In this document: piece by piece, positions 42,821 to 54,770 of the stretch
Numbering within the stretch: the stretch's first letter is position 1
Layout: every line of letters begins with the position of its first letter
Source: Vandiemenella viatica
Lineage: Eukaryota > Arthropoda > Insecta > Orthoptera > Morabidae
Direction: 5' to 3'
Assembly (NCBI GenBank): GCA_031002005.1
Contig: JARYHS010008074.1
Location: forward strand, 351,440,932-351,504,931
DNA: 64,000 nt
The notes under the pieces: model-generated
Databases searched by the model: none
Seen by the model: only the letters and a program-made list of their open reading frames with translations
What the model was told of the DNA's origin: nothing
Position numbers and translations under genes: made by a program

Positions 42821-45800
42821 TAAAGAAAAACCGCAGCTAATGGGAACCCAGGAAAACACTGTCGTCCACTCGTCAAGCAGCTTTCAGATAGGACAGATGA
42901 GAGAGGTTTAGGTCTCTAGTTCCGTCCAGTGTTTTGGATTCCCGTATTAGGCGACAAAACGCTTTGTCAAAAAAAAAAAAAAAAAAAGTTGAGAACTGGA
43001 TGTTTATTGGTATGCACCAAGTAGTTCCGCCTAAGATTGACTCACCAACCATTCATAATCGCAATACACTCAGGATTTCCCGCCTCATTCCTGACTCTGG
43101 AAAGGTCATCTGAAGCTATTCAAAACAAAAAATAAAGCTTTATTCATGAAGTTGCACTGAACTTTTATTTATTTTCTTAAAGAGCAACCGGCCGTACATG
43201 AACGAGAATTTCATTTGATTTCTAGAGACGAAGAACTAAAAACAGTAATCTCAGAAATTAACAATTATCAGTCACCACATTATGTTATAATAACGCCTAG
43301 CAGAACTAAAAGACAGCACTACAAAATCAATTGTATTTTTAATTATATGAGTCATATCTGTTCTCATTGTACAGTATGTTCAACATATTACTGTCTTCAG
43401 ATTTCTGATATTAACGTCAAAGGAACTAAATTACACATATCATTTACAGTAACAGTTGATAGAAGCGCATATATTTTTTAAAGTGCGATTAAGTATTGAG
43501 ACTATATGCATTGCTTTCATATATCTACCTTAACGCACACACACACATGAACTGATGTCCCTAACCGAGTAAACATGTCCCTTGACTGTACTTTCCAACT
43601 AGACCATGATTACACAAGGGACGTTTTTTGATGTTTTTAGCTTATCACATGAGTAGCATTACCGCTAGATATAGAACTTGATAAATGTAATACATAATAC
43701 TATGAAGAAACAAATAACAACAATTAATTACAACTTATCGTGAAAAACCATAACGAATTCAGTTTATAACACAACAACAAATAATTGCATCCAAACAACT
43801 ATGACATCACAAGCATCCGTACTGAATATTTACTTCTGTATGTGTGTTACCAGTGTAAGAGTCGATTTAATAGTTTTGAGTACCTTTTGATTGATTATAT
43901 TTATATGATTATTGTGTACTTTGTCACTGATTTATGATTGTGTGGTTAAAACAGTTTTCTAGTTTTGTTGGTGTATGCTTATTTGTTTTCAGTTTTCTGT
44001 TGTTTCCAAACATATGACAATAATATAACGATGAGCGAAGACTGCCAGTAAACTTTTTTAATGAAGTGATATAAAGAAGGAAATTTTATATCAAACATTT
44101 GTTATTCCACTTACCTCTGGCAGGAGTTCTTATGACTGGACAGTTTGAACACTTCTGTATTAAAACACAAACTATTACAGTGATTTCACGTCAGTTAGAT
44201 AAAGTCATGGAAGCTGTCTTATATTTTTTAAGTAATCAATAAATCGCAGTAATTAGATTAACATCAATTTATACACTTAAATAGAAGGATTATCACAGTA
44301 AATATTGGAAGTAACGTTCATAAGCATAATAAATAATAAGAATCGCCAAAATTCGTAAATTGGAAGGAAATTTTGATACTAAATAGTCATATGAATTAAT
44401 TATCAAGTTCTGAAAGCAGTAAATAAACAGTAATTTTGGCATATAGTTTGTGATTTTTGTATGGAAGATTTCAGAATCAAGACTGTAATGAAAATTGTAT
44501 AAATACTATTAAATTAATTTGAATGTAGGAAAAGGAGAGGAGCTTTTTGGGAAATGATTCGACACATAAACGCCGAAAGTGATAAGTTAAGGTATTTAAT
44601 GTGTAGTATGAAGCCTTATTTACTGCTTGCTTGACATGTGGAGGCTCTTAATGCAATATAGAGGTCTTCCACAGGACAGGAAATCATGGATACAAAGAAG
44701 GTGAAAGAATACGTGCTGAGAAAAGTGTGTCGCCAGATCAGGAAGAGGTGCGCGAAGAATTGTAAACCTGACACAAGTGCTCCGAATACCAAGCACCGCG
44801 GCATCCAGCCAAAGTGCAAATACGCTGACTCCTGGCTAGTATGCGGGCAACACGCTCCAACAACATACACGTCCAGAGGGTGGTTTTATTCTCCATCATC
44901 TGATTTTAGGCCTATAAAACCGAAAGCTAGATCCGCCCACATGAGAGGAGCGCATTACTTCGGCATTGTAACATCTGTTATCATCCCTGTTCTGGTGTAG
45001 ATTTCGAAAAACTCACGTAAATTCTAGTGTTTTATGTATGAAGAAGAATCAAGTTCCTACTCCAAGGGAACACTGGGCCAATCCGAGTGCTTGCTCAGAT
45101 CGGTTGCTTCTTGATTATTTTGAAAAAAAAGATATTACTCTGCTGTTACTGCTTGTCACAAAGATGATGCTTTCAACAGTAACAGAACATTTCTAATTGG
45201 AGCTGACTTTTAAGAAATCAAAGTTTTTATACCTAAACAATGAAAAGCTGAATTTAGAGCATAATTATTTGATCGTCAGCCTGTATCTAAGCTCTAGTGG
45301 TGTATATGAACCTAGTAATCCTTCCGACATACCTGAGCTGCTCTTCTAATGCTCCTGACACTATCCAACTAATTTAAAGTGTCCAACTCACCAAAAGAAC
45401 CAAGAGTATGAAACAACTATCCTGTTGGCTAGGGAAAGACTAAATAGTGGTCTCTCTTGAGAAATCATTACGACATCCACCTTAGACTATTTCGAGAAAC
45501 CACAGAAATCCGAAACCCGGTTTAGGTTGACTGAGTACTTCTGAATACCTGCTGAAACGATACCCTCAACCACTAGTCTCCGAAAAATCATTTTTTTTTT
45601 TTTTTTGTTTTTTTTTTTTTTTTAAGATTCAAAAATACAATATCCGGGTATCAATAAAAATGGACATAGAAGACTTATATCTCTTTTGGCACAAACGGTT
45701 ACCGAATCCTTCGGCAATTTCTTAGAAAAGGTGTTTTCAGAATCCTATTAAATGTGTACTCGCAACACGACAACAGTTGAATAGGAGAAAGCATACGTTT

Positions 45801-46084
45801 TAAAATAAGCGTTGTTTCTGAGAAGAAAATACTGGACTTGCTGGAGATTTGGCTTCCACATTATTAAATGCAAATCACACTCTGTATTACAGAGATTTCT
45901 TAACAAGGTGGATACGCTTATAAATCTCCTGTCATTAAATACATGTCAAATATTTTCAGAAGCTTCTTTTAAATACCTTCCGTCGTTTTCAAAAGCAGTA
46001 TCGTGTATTTTATACGTCTCTACTAAGGAAAACCTGTTTATTTAAACATGAAAATAATTTTTAGGGAACATGATTTACTCTAGA
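42821..46084. other. unassigned AT-rich DNA
   Basis: An A-run at 42968-42987 and T-runs at 45590-45623 are the only distinctive features. A plus-strand frame at 44686-45000 has no family pattern. Confidence 0.4.
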
Positions 46085-46520
46085 TTAATTTAATTTAACT
46101 GCGATGAGCGCAAACTCCAGTGGAAATTTCCCCACATACCCATTTTTCCCCTTTCTTTTACCCGCCTAATTTTGCCCTCTACGAATTTTAAATATTTTCG
46201 GCCTTTTTCGTAAATTATTTCTTCACTTTCCTCGGTTAAGTTATTCAATTCTCTGGCTTCTTTGCCCACAAAAGAAAATTTTCTCACAGACTCAGGCCTG
46301 AAATAGAGAACCCACCTTGTGGTCATGATCATCTCATTCCTTCCATGCAGCAATCTTAATTCTTCCATCAACATCTTTCCACACCTCATCACCAATATAC
46401 GCACTGTACACTCCCAGCAATCCCTTTACCCCCCCCCCCCTTTTCATTTCAGTAAATTCCATTCTAACTCCTTTATTATATGAAATGAAAATGAAATGAA
46501 ATATTTTTTTTAGTATATTC
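46085..46520 (-). mobile_element. LINE copy c (same family as a and b)
   Basis: Minus frames show EVWKDVDGRIKIAAWKE, then, after a frameshift, RPESVRKFSFVGKEARELNNL, aligning with EAWKDIGVRIKSNAWKG and RFSFLSKGVRGWNML in copy b. The 3' end passes a diverged palindrome and TAAAT repeats (TTAAATTAAATTAA). 5'-truncated. Confidence 0.8.
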
Positions 46521-46859
46521 ACAACAACGGCAACGGCAGAGGCAGCGGTATGTGCTCACAGAGTTGACGAACTACCCTGACTTGTTAAACGTTTTAATGG
46601 CTGTCTATTAAACGTTAAACAGCAGTTACGTGAGCCGACAGTACATTTGGTTATTTTTCTAGTCCGCTCCGTAGGCGGAGGCCGGAAGACAACGCCCCCC
46701 ATTGTTCTCGTCCTCCCCGCCTGGGTCGCCCTCGGACTCAGGGAAATGGTCCAAAATCTTGACGTCACTGTGTCTGGAGTGTGGACAACACTGACGAGAA
46801 GTTCTTACTGACACTTGCGTCCTTTTACGATTCACACAAACTCTTTTAACTTACAATGG
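46521..46859. other. unassigned, GC-rich, with CRE core
   Basis: 46650-46790 is GC-rich and holds TGACGTCA at 46760-46767. An imperfect inverted repeat built on TTAAACGTT sits at 46583-46621. No exon is supported. Confidence 0.4.
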
Positions 46860-47110
46860 ACCGAGTGTGGTGGTGTAACGGTTAGCGTTCTGCCCTCGCA
46901 TTCAGAAGGACGGAGATTCGAATCCCCGTCCGGGCATCCAGATTTGGGTTTTCCATGGTTTCACAAATCACTCCAGGCAAATGCCGGGATGCTTCCTTCA
47001 AAAAGGCCATGGTCGAATTCCTTCCCATTCCTTGCCCCCCATCCTTTCCCGTCTCTAAAGACCTCGCTGTTAAGAGACGTTTAAAAAAAGAAAAAAACAA
47101 AACAAAAAAA
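46860..47110 (+). mobile_element. tRNA-derived SINE, near complete
   Basis: Box A (TGGTGTAACGGTTAGCG) and box B (GATTCGAATCC) are both present. The full body follows (GGTTTTCCATGGTTTCAC, AGGCAAATGCCGGGATG, GGCCATGGTCGAATTCC, CTCGCTGTTAAGAGACGTT), with an A-rich tail. The flanks ACTTACAATGG (46849-46859) and ACTTCAAATGG (47110-47120) form an 11-bp target duplication with two mismatches. It is the same family as 9557-9766 and the longest copy in the window. Confidence 0.85.
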
Positions 47111-47120
47111 CTTCAAATGG

Positions 47121-48285
47121 CATGCAGATATTACACGAGAACGCACTTTACATATACTTCAACTAAACGTACAGTAAGCATCATAGGATTGCATTAACAC
47201 AAAATTTTCTAACGTACCAATTTGGATTATTATTTAGCATGATTTTCATAAAGAACCTAATCAACAAAACGACAACCATAAGTGGATTGAAGGTTTACAT
47301 TCGCAATCGCTATCATGTTCAACTAGCGTAAAAATGAAAGCGGCATAACAGAAATTTATATTTCCGTCAGTTATTTGATGCAAGAGTTCACAATTATTTG
47401 AAAAGTACAGAAAAGTGCAGTTAAATAAAAATGATACATCTTTACTTCATGAAAGTTTCAGTCCTTAGTGTAGGAGTATAATAATAAACTGTTAAAAATT
47501 AGGAGATTTCCCTTACCCCGAATGATTTTTTTAAAAAAAAAAAAACTCCTGACGTTGTAAATCAGAATTTGGCCTAAGGTGTTTACTATTACTGGTCTTG
47601 TATTTGCAACATTTTTCTCGGTGTTAAATCGTTGGATATAATAATCATTCCAAGATTCAACAAGAATCATAAGAAATGACCAGAGAATTTGCGTCTTCAC
47701 GAGACACCTTCTTCACTAGGTGCTCTCACTCTAGCAATGCAATCTCATAGCTGACTCATTGGTTCGAGTATCCTGGTATTTTTAACAGATTTTTGCATAT
47801 TTATAACCATAATTTCGCAACTCGTGACCGTGATTCAAAGACGCATTAATTGAGTCTCATATTCAACTTGAAAATAACCGGTTTGAGTCAGAATGTTGGA
47901 ATAAGGCCTGAAATAGACATGTAGTTACAAAATGTATGACTTATAAAGCATAGCAGTTTTGGGCAACAAATGCGAAACGTTTTAAGCAGCGATCATGTAT
48001 TACTAACAAATAGCATCTCACAGTGGAATGAACACTGGTTAAATCATAATAAATACTTTGGAGTCAAATTTATCAAGATATGCACTCATTTTAGTTAAAC
48101 TTTTTAGCACCTTTTACAAATAGAAAAAATTGTGAAATAGTCAAGTTTCGTTTAATCATACTTCAGAACAATTTGCATGCGAAACTATACGTGATATTAT
48201 TTATCATATCAGTAACAATAATGGAAGCTCTGGGATTAACTGCCACATCACGCACATGCACTAAAGTGCCAAATGTAATTGGATA
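47121..48285. other. unassigned
   Basis: No recognisable feature. Confidence 0.4.
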
Positions 48286-48640
48286 GTGAGCTGCAAATAT
48301 CCAGATGGCGGTAACACCATGGAAGAAATGTACGACATGTGTGGTGTAGTGTCGGGGTTTCCATATACTATCGTAAGGCGTGAAAGATTTTCGGACACGA
48401 TAGTGGCCTCACGACATGAATTAGCAGACTTCGTACGAGGAATGGCAGTTGGCGCTAGACGAATGGGGCAGTGCATTTCGGAAACTGTTCGTGAATTCAA
48501 CAATCCTCGATCCACAGTGACGAGAGTGTTCCGTGAATGTGAAACATTTGGCATTACCTCCCGCCGTGGACGTCTGCGTGGAGGTGTCAGTGTTGACAAA
48601 CAGGCAACAAACACCACGTGAAAGAACAGAAACACTCATT
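48286..48640 (+). mobile_element. Tc1-like transposase N-terminal fragment
   Basis: An open plus frame (48286-48621) contains ELADFVRGMAVGARRMG and ISETVREFNNPRSTVTRVFREC, then GITSRRGRLRGG, the paired-like helix-turn-helix and GRPR-type hook of Tc1 transposases. The rest of the protein, including the DDE domain, is missing. The frame is unusually intact, so it is younger than the other Tc1 relics. Confidence 0.85.
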
Positions 48641-48942
48641 GAGGGACAATGCGAGACTGACCACAGTTTTTAAAGTGTTATCAAATTCAATAATAAAGTC
48701 TATTTATTGAATTAATTAATCAAATTTATTATTAAATAATAGAAATCAACATTTAACAATATTTTAAGAATATTAATTTAAAAATTTCTATTTTACCTGA
48801 AATACGCTTTGGGCATTTGCACTTTTAAATCTGATTCTGATTATTAAGTAAATAGGCAAATATAGTAAATATTCAGATCACATTATGTGCCTTACAGTAA
48901 ATCACACCAGTTTGAAAAATAATATATCTATCTACAAAGCTG

Positions 48943-49031
48943 AGCAAATGTAGGTGGGCGCAGGAAAGGGGAAAGAAAGGTGTGTAGGGAAATTGCCATC
49001 GGAGCGTGCGCTCCATTGCAATTAAAAAAAA
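48943..49031 (+). mobile_element. LINE copy d, 3' end only
   Basis: About 90 bp matching the 3' end of copies a-c: AAATGTAGGTGGGCGCAG, GTGTAGGGAAATTGCCATC, the palindrome GGAGCGTGCGCTCC (49001-49014), CATTGCAATT and an A-tail. An extreme 5' truncation. Confidence 0.85.
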
Positions 49032-50159
49032 AATCACTTTATTCAGAAAGAATTAAGTTGTTCTTGCTCGTTGGTTTGATCATAAATAATAGACTTTCTT
49101 ACAAAAGCTCAGCAACTTCCGCACTTTTTTGAGATCATTGTATATGGGAACCACTTAAGTAGCAACGATCCAGTGTTACGGTCACGTTTTGTGCCTTTAT
49201 TCTCCCGCCCAGCATTTCGTCGTCTGTCCGAGACAGTTATGGTTGTTTCTGTGCGTTCGAATTCTGTTTCAGCAGAGTTTTTTTTATGTATATAATAAGT
49301 CAATAGCTAACTGCGTATTACGTGAAAGAGCACAATTGCAGTTTTTCCAAATCAGAAGTTCACCAACTTTTTTCCATGACACTTGTTCCGTCAGATAAGT
49401 CAATAACATGAGTTTATACATCGTCAGCTGTTTTCTGACTAAACTGCATGATCCGAGTATTCTAAGCCAGCCAAGATTAAAATGTGTTTCTTTGCAGTGA
49501 ATATAAACGTTTACATATTGGTGATTTTTTTGGACGTCCACTCATCAAAAATCAACGAAAATCTTTGTAAATGCTTCTTGTGATATTGTAGTATTTGAAA
49601 AATTTGTGACTCTAGATCTTATGGTATTAGCAAAGTTGGAAAGTTTAAATACACTTTTTAAAAACAGATGTCTCAAATCTGATGAAGTAAAGAAACAATT
49701 TATGGTAAAAACATTCTGAAAACTATTTGTTCCATAGATTTTTCCTTTACTTATTGTTTCTGCTTCTTTCTCAGAAACTTTTTAATTATTTTATATCATT
49801 TTTTAATTTTTTGTTATGATCTGGGAGCTAATTTTGTAATGTGACGACATAACTCAAATTATAATAATGCATACAACAAGCGTGAATTCTTATAAAAAAG
49901 GTGGGATCTAATCTATACACTTACAAATCATGAAAGATGACAAAGTGACATCTGTTGCTGCGAGTGAAATGTCAACTGGAAGGTTACAGGCAAGCGAGGC
50001 AATTCAACTGGCACCGACCTAGTCCGGCCGGAAGTGACGAAAAAAACATATTTTAGCCCTATTTTTGCGGATTGCGGATCTGCTTAATTTTGTGCGGGAC
50101 CCGCCAGACTGCCAAATGACGCGGGACCCCGCGGAATTGCGGGATCGCGCATTGCTGGA
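49032..50159. other. unassigned
   Basis: Nothing recognisable. 50030-50170 contains several GCGGGAC/GCGGGAT motifs and is GC-rich; possibly the end of an unnamed MITE. Confidence 0.4.
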
Positions 50160-50520
50160 TTGCAATCCCTAGACACAAGACATATGTGTCTATAGCGACT
50201 CTGCAGCGGAATTTGGCGTTGTGGTATATGACAACGGGACACCGATACGACCCCTCTACAGTGATAGAGAATATATCAGTTTGACCCTAGATAGCTGGAA
50301 AATGGTTGCGTGGTCAGATGAGTCATGATTCTAATTGGTATAAGTACTGATGGTAACGCTCGAGTTTGAGGCAGACCCCACAAGACCTTGGACACAGGTT
50401 GACAGGAAAGAACTATTGAAGCCGGTGGTGGCTCCATCCTGTGTTTACGTGGTATGGACTGGGATCTCCATTGACTGGAAAGCAAGCAACAATTACGCCC
50501 ACCACAATATTATCATCTAG
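50160..50520 (+). mobile_element. Tc1-like relic
   Basis: WKMVAWSDES, the first catalytic segment, is followed by a frame with GGGSILCLRGMDW, corresponding to the G-rich VMVWGG strand. Stops and frameshifts throughout. Confidence 0.65.
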
Positions 50521-50524
50521 CTTG

Positions 50525-50745
50525 GCAAATTACTGCTAATGTTTGGGCCCGGTATTCAGGAGAACGTGGTTTCGAAACCCCATTCAGCTGTACAGATTGC
50601 GGTTTTGCATAGCTTCGTATAAACTCTCCAGGTGAATACCAGTTGTCTTATTCCTCCAGAAGTAAATCGATGAATGTCTTCTCGTACCTATTCCTTTGTC
50701 TTATTAGCATCGATCAGGCGGGATTCGACGTTGGTTTTTAAAGCG
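50525..50745 (+). mobile_element. SINE-like relic
   Basis: A head with GGTTTCGAAACCCC (box B-like) and a body with TTTTGCATAGCTTCGTATAAACTC-CCAGGTGAATACC resemble a decayed member of the first SINE family. Confidence 0.4.
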
Positions 50746-51204
50746 TTATCATATGATAAACAACTGTTTAACGTATTGACAGTTAAACGTTAGTTCTAAA
50801 TAATAATAATCTACAATTAACTGCATTTTAGCTATCAAAAGGGCATTAATTTAAGAATGGGTAGTCTTTCTTAAGTGTACGCTTTGTCACCATAAGTATA
50901 AATTATTCTCTTAAGCATTAAAGTATCTTCGAACTTTTACATTTTTGTTTTTAAGTCTGATTCTACTAGTTAAGCAAATAATCAACTAAGGAACACTGTA
51001 TTTAGTCTCATTACATACTTTACATTATTTTGAAAATGCTTCTTATTCATATTATTTGTAATAGTTCAAATAAGGTACAGAACACACAACAGCATGTGAA
51101 TATTTAATTCTGTTATTTAACTTCCTCCGTATGTAATTTACGATAGTCTGACAAGAGAAAACAGTATAAATATATTCTGGAATCAATAGGAAAAAAAGCT
51201 ACGG

Positions 51205-51640
51205 GCAGTTCTATCATTACCGTGGCGCCACAATCTGATGATGAATTCTTGTAGAACTCGACAAGTAAATCGAAAATAAAGAATATAATTTTTGCCGTCT
51301 CTCTTGGTTTTCGAGACATAGCATGTTAAAAATCAGTTATAGATATAGTTTCTTGTGCTTTTGGTGACGTTACTTCAAGTCCAGGCCGTATTTCAACCTA
51401 ACAACAACCACTAGGAAGAAAATAAAACACCTATAGTGCATTTCCAGCGTGTAGTGGTTTTGGCGAAATTTTTTTCTGATCCAGGCCAGATATCACCCTA
51501 ACCTTCTCTCTTTTGAGATACAATATCTCGATAACTAAGCTAGATTTTAAAATAAATATTCTTTACTTTCAATTTGTCTCGTTGAGTTACATAACAACCC
51601 ATCATCAAATTGCGGTTTCATGGTTATCGTAGAATCCCCG
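51205..51640. mobile_element. foldback repeat, copy A
   Basis: The left arm (CATTACCGTGGCGCCACAAT onward to AATAAAGAATAT) is the inverse of the right arm ending near 51640 (ATATTCTTTACTTTCAATTT, then CATCATCAAATTGCGG and ATCGTAGAATCC). The centre has TTAAAAATCAGTTAT, TCCAGGCCGTATTTCAACC and AACAACAACCACTAGGA. The ends are not sharp. Copy B is at 52955-53545. Confidence 0.75.
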
Positions 51641-52060
51641 AGATTTCGGTATTTAATTTTAATTTACAAGACTTTCATGAGCGACAAATTACCAGCATCA
51701 TTATCCAGTCACATGAAAATAATTCCCCCCCTTGTAACGGTCAGAAGTTGTGCTAATACTATTTACTTACATGCTGACCGTGTTATCAGCTTCTTGCTAG
51801 ACCCCTGGTGTGGCTGCACGATCTCGATCAGTATGTCAGCTTGTAGTGTCGCACATCAGTATGTTTACATGAACTCGCGTGCCCTAACTAGAGAGTTGGA
51901 AGAGATTCACAGTAGAGAACCTGCGCCTAGATCAAAGAAAATGAGGTCACATTGCTGGTTGTGCGTCGTGCTGTGACCAGAATTACTTTTCATGTTACTC
52001 ATTTCACACGGTTGCCTGATGTTAATACTGCAAAAAGAATGTTACTAAATTTTGAAGCGC
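51641..52060. other. unassigned, between foldback copy A and a promoter
   Basis: A 118-codon plus frame (51620-51976) starts inside the repeat arm and shows no family pattern. Confidence 0.4.
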
Positions 52061-52071
52061 CCTGCCACTTC

Positions 52072-52226
52072 GTTTCCAAGGAAACAATTAAAAGTCCATA
52101 ACGCTGTGGCGCGTTGCCTAGGAAATATTCACCGCTATTGTTGGCAGGGTATAAAAGGAGGTCCTCGGCTGATGCAGAGCGCAGTCGACTCCGGGACAGA
52201 GCAGCGAGGAGCGCCCTTCACCACAG
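52072..52226 (+). promoter_or_regulatory. candidate promoter and first non-coding exon of an unidentified gene
   Basis: TATAAAA at 52150-52156 is followed 33 nt later by a CAGT initiator (A at 52183). About 44 nt downstream is the donor CCACAG|gtcagt at 52227, so the exon would be 52183-52226 with no ATG. Upstream, GTTTCCAAGGAAAC (52072-52085) and GTTGCCTAGGAAAT (52113-52126) resemble RFX X-boxes, 41 bp apart. The region 52100-52560 is GC-rich against an AT-rich background. I found no downstream coding exon on this strand within 11.8 kb, so the gene would have a long first intron. Confidence 0.5.
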
Positions 52227-52227
52227 G

Positions 52228-52954
52228 TCAGTAGCTGACGCGTTGTGCGGTTCATTATCCATCAGGTTCTCGGTGTCTCGAGGCAGGCCGGGGATCGGCA
52301 GAGGCAAAGCTAACGCGCAGACAACTGGGGTTGCCTGTCGCTTGTTCGCTGGTTTCTGACATCTCCATCCGAGCCACGAGCGTATTCATATCTGTCGGAG
52401 ATATGTATATATCTCGCAGAGCATGGTGGGGCTGGCAGTGACAGAGCGGATTACATCGTGCGGCGTGTAGCGGGTGCGATGGTTCCGCCGTCCCGCCGTC
52501 TCCGTCCCTGTTAGAGAGATCGGGAGTCTTCTAGCTTTTGTACAGCACGGTCCGTTAACTACTGACTCAGGTTTTTCCTGACCCTCTCTCTCTTTAAAGT
52601 TGCAGTGAGCGTGGACTCAAAATACGTTCACTGAAGGCTAGAAAGTATTTCAAGAAATACAAAACAGGATGAACAGAACATCCATGCAACATTAAGAAAG
52701 CCTGATGATTTGATACTCTGGCAGAAACTGCTAAATAAGTGTAAAGGAGAACGGACGGCTATCTAAAAGCCATAATAAATCATTTTTTTTTTATTATTTC
52801 ATTGAAGCCTTTCTGCGAAAGTAGTAGTAACGCGAGATCAACCAGCTAATAAAACGGTGTTTTTTGGAACCAATGACTGCGAATTAATTTATTTATTCCA
52901 GTGTAAGAAAGATTTCATATAATAAGTATAAAGTAAACTTACTGATCACTACTG
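52228..52954. other. GC-rich then AT-rich, no gene recognised
   Basis: Probably the start of the first intron of the gene whose promoter lies just upstream, if that promoter is real. Confidence 0.4.
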
Positions 52955-53545
52955 GAAAGTTCTGTCATTACCGTAGAGTCACAAACTGATGATAAATTAT
53001 TGAAGAACTCGACAAAACAAATGGAAAAAAATAATAAAATATTTGGATATATCGCTTGGGTTTCGACATGTTGCATGTTAAAAATCAGTTATGGTATAGT
53101 TCCTTGTGCTTTTGGTAACGTTTCTTCTGGTCCAGGCCTTATTTCAACCTAACAACAACCACTAGGAGGAAAGTAAAACACCTATAATGCATTTCCATCG
53201 TGTGGATAAAGTGGTTTTGGTGAAAAAAATTTTCTGTTTCAGGCCGAATCTCACCCTAACATCCTCACTTTTGAGATACAATATCTCGAGAACTAAGCAA
53301 GATATCAATAAATATATTCTTTATTTTCGATTTGTCTCGTCGAGTTACATACGAATTCATCATCAAATATGGCTATGGTGAAATTTTTGTCCTGGTCCAG
53401 GCCGCATTTCAATTTTGACATAAAATATCTCGAGAACTAAGTGATATATTTATAAAATATTCTTTACTTTCAATTTATCTCATCGAGTTACATAATAATC
53501 CATCATTAAATTGCGGCGCCACGGATATCGTAGAATCCACAAGCT
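52955..53545. mobile_element. foldback repeat, copy B with an extra right arm
   Basis: Follows copy A in the same order from CTGTCATTACCGTAGAG through TTAAAAATCAGTTATGG-TATAGTTCCTTGTGCTTTTGGT, AACAACAACCACTAGGA and ACAATATCTCGAGAACTAAGC to the right arm at about 53370. The right arm is then repeated (53370-53545, ending ATTGCGGCGCCACGGATATCG). The extra arm suggests unequal exchange or a tandem insertion. Confidence 0.75.
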
Positions 53546-53556
53546 ATGTGCTACGT

Positions 53557-53631
53557 GGGGTTGGGGGGAGGGAGAGGGAGGTAGAGGCAAAAGCCACGTC
53601 GGGATAGGTGGGGGGGGGGGGGGAGGGGAGT
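53557..53631 (+). repeat. G-rich tract
   Basis: GGGGTTGGGGGGAGGG, then a run of 14 G (about 53610-53623) and GAGGGG. At least four G-tracts in 75 bp could form a quadruplex. It adjoins the foldback arm. Confidence 0.7.
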
Positions 53632-54114
53632 TCGTAACAGGTGAAAATGGAGCTACGTGGTTTATGAACGCTCTACAAGTAGTCAAACAATCCAATAGTT
53701 AGTATTTGTATGTAATATATATAATTAAAAATATTAACTCACAGTAAGTCTTAAGAAAGGAAAACCTTTTGTAAACCAATTAATTACTTCTGCTTTTGGA
53801 AGAAAGACCTTAAGAAACAAACAGTACTGATGGTTTTGTCTCTCAATTTACTTTTTAAAGAACTGTATATACAGCCAGTGGTTGAGATAGTATTACCTCT
53901 CCACGCGGCGTGAGACATAACAAAAACAGCTGAACATGCAATTGCTTTAGAACTCCCATACGAGCAGACGTTATACTATATTAAAACGAGCAATTACGTA
54001 TATTGTTTTATTGAAAATAGCATTTAATTCGTGTTAATATTTAATAATACAAAATAATTTTAAGAAATGAATACATTGATCGATTAAAAATTTTAGAACT
54101 TACAAAATCTGCTT

Positions 54115-54770
54115 GACAAAAAAAGTGAAGCACTCAGAAGGGGAAGATGAAACGAAATGAAACTTCATGGCTTGACGGCGGATGTGCTCTTATTTCAGTG
54201 ATTACAACATCGAGCCAAATTTGTAAAGAATTTGTCAGTATGAGCTCACTTGTCACTATGACGTCGCGCCTCTCAGGCCTAGATGCTTACTCTGAATCGG
54301 TTTTGAAGGGTATCAAAAAGTCGTCGTACCCACTGCAGAGGCAAGGTGGCCCACATTTGTGGTAACTGTATCCTGATATCCTAGGTACCGGCACTGGGAC
54401 GGAACTGGTCTCACACAAGTTCTATCGGCGTCCAATATGTGGATCTTCCTAGCCATGGGAGTACCTTAACATCACGCAGACAATTCACAGAGACATGTGC
54501 CGCGCGTGGACAACCATTGTCCTGTTGAAAAACCGCACCACATACAGTCGCATGAGAGGTAACATAGGAGGGCGCGGGATGTCCGTGACGTACCGTTGTT
54601 CCTGTCGGAGTTCCCTCTATCAGTACCAGCAGTGACCTGAAATCAACGCGATGCCTCTCCATATAGTTGTGCCTCTCCAAAACACTGGAAGAATAAGACT
54701 TCTTCCCAGATCACCGCCATACTCGCCGACGATAGTCATCCGAAGTAGTGCAGACTCCCTGAAGAATATG
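54115..54770 (-). mobile_element. Tc1-like transposase relic
   Basis: The minus frame 54411-54680 reads LVLIEGTPTGTT, FQQDNGCPRAAHVSVNCLRDVKVLPW, then TPIELV. This covers the second catalytic Asp (QQDN) and the Glu segment of the DDE domain. Its terminal block (GTGAAGCACTCAGAAGGGG) matches that of the copy at 34085, so both belong to one family. Frameshifted on both sides. Confidence 0.85.

Noticed and set aside
44686..45000. 104-codon plus frame rich in Lys, Arg and Cys
   Set aside because: Considered as a small secreted or zinc-binding protein, but there is no signal peptide, no regular Cys spacing and no neighbouring promoter.
51620..51976. 118-codon plus frame upstream of the candidate promoter
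   Set aside because: It begins inside the foldback arm and lacks any family signature.
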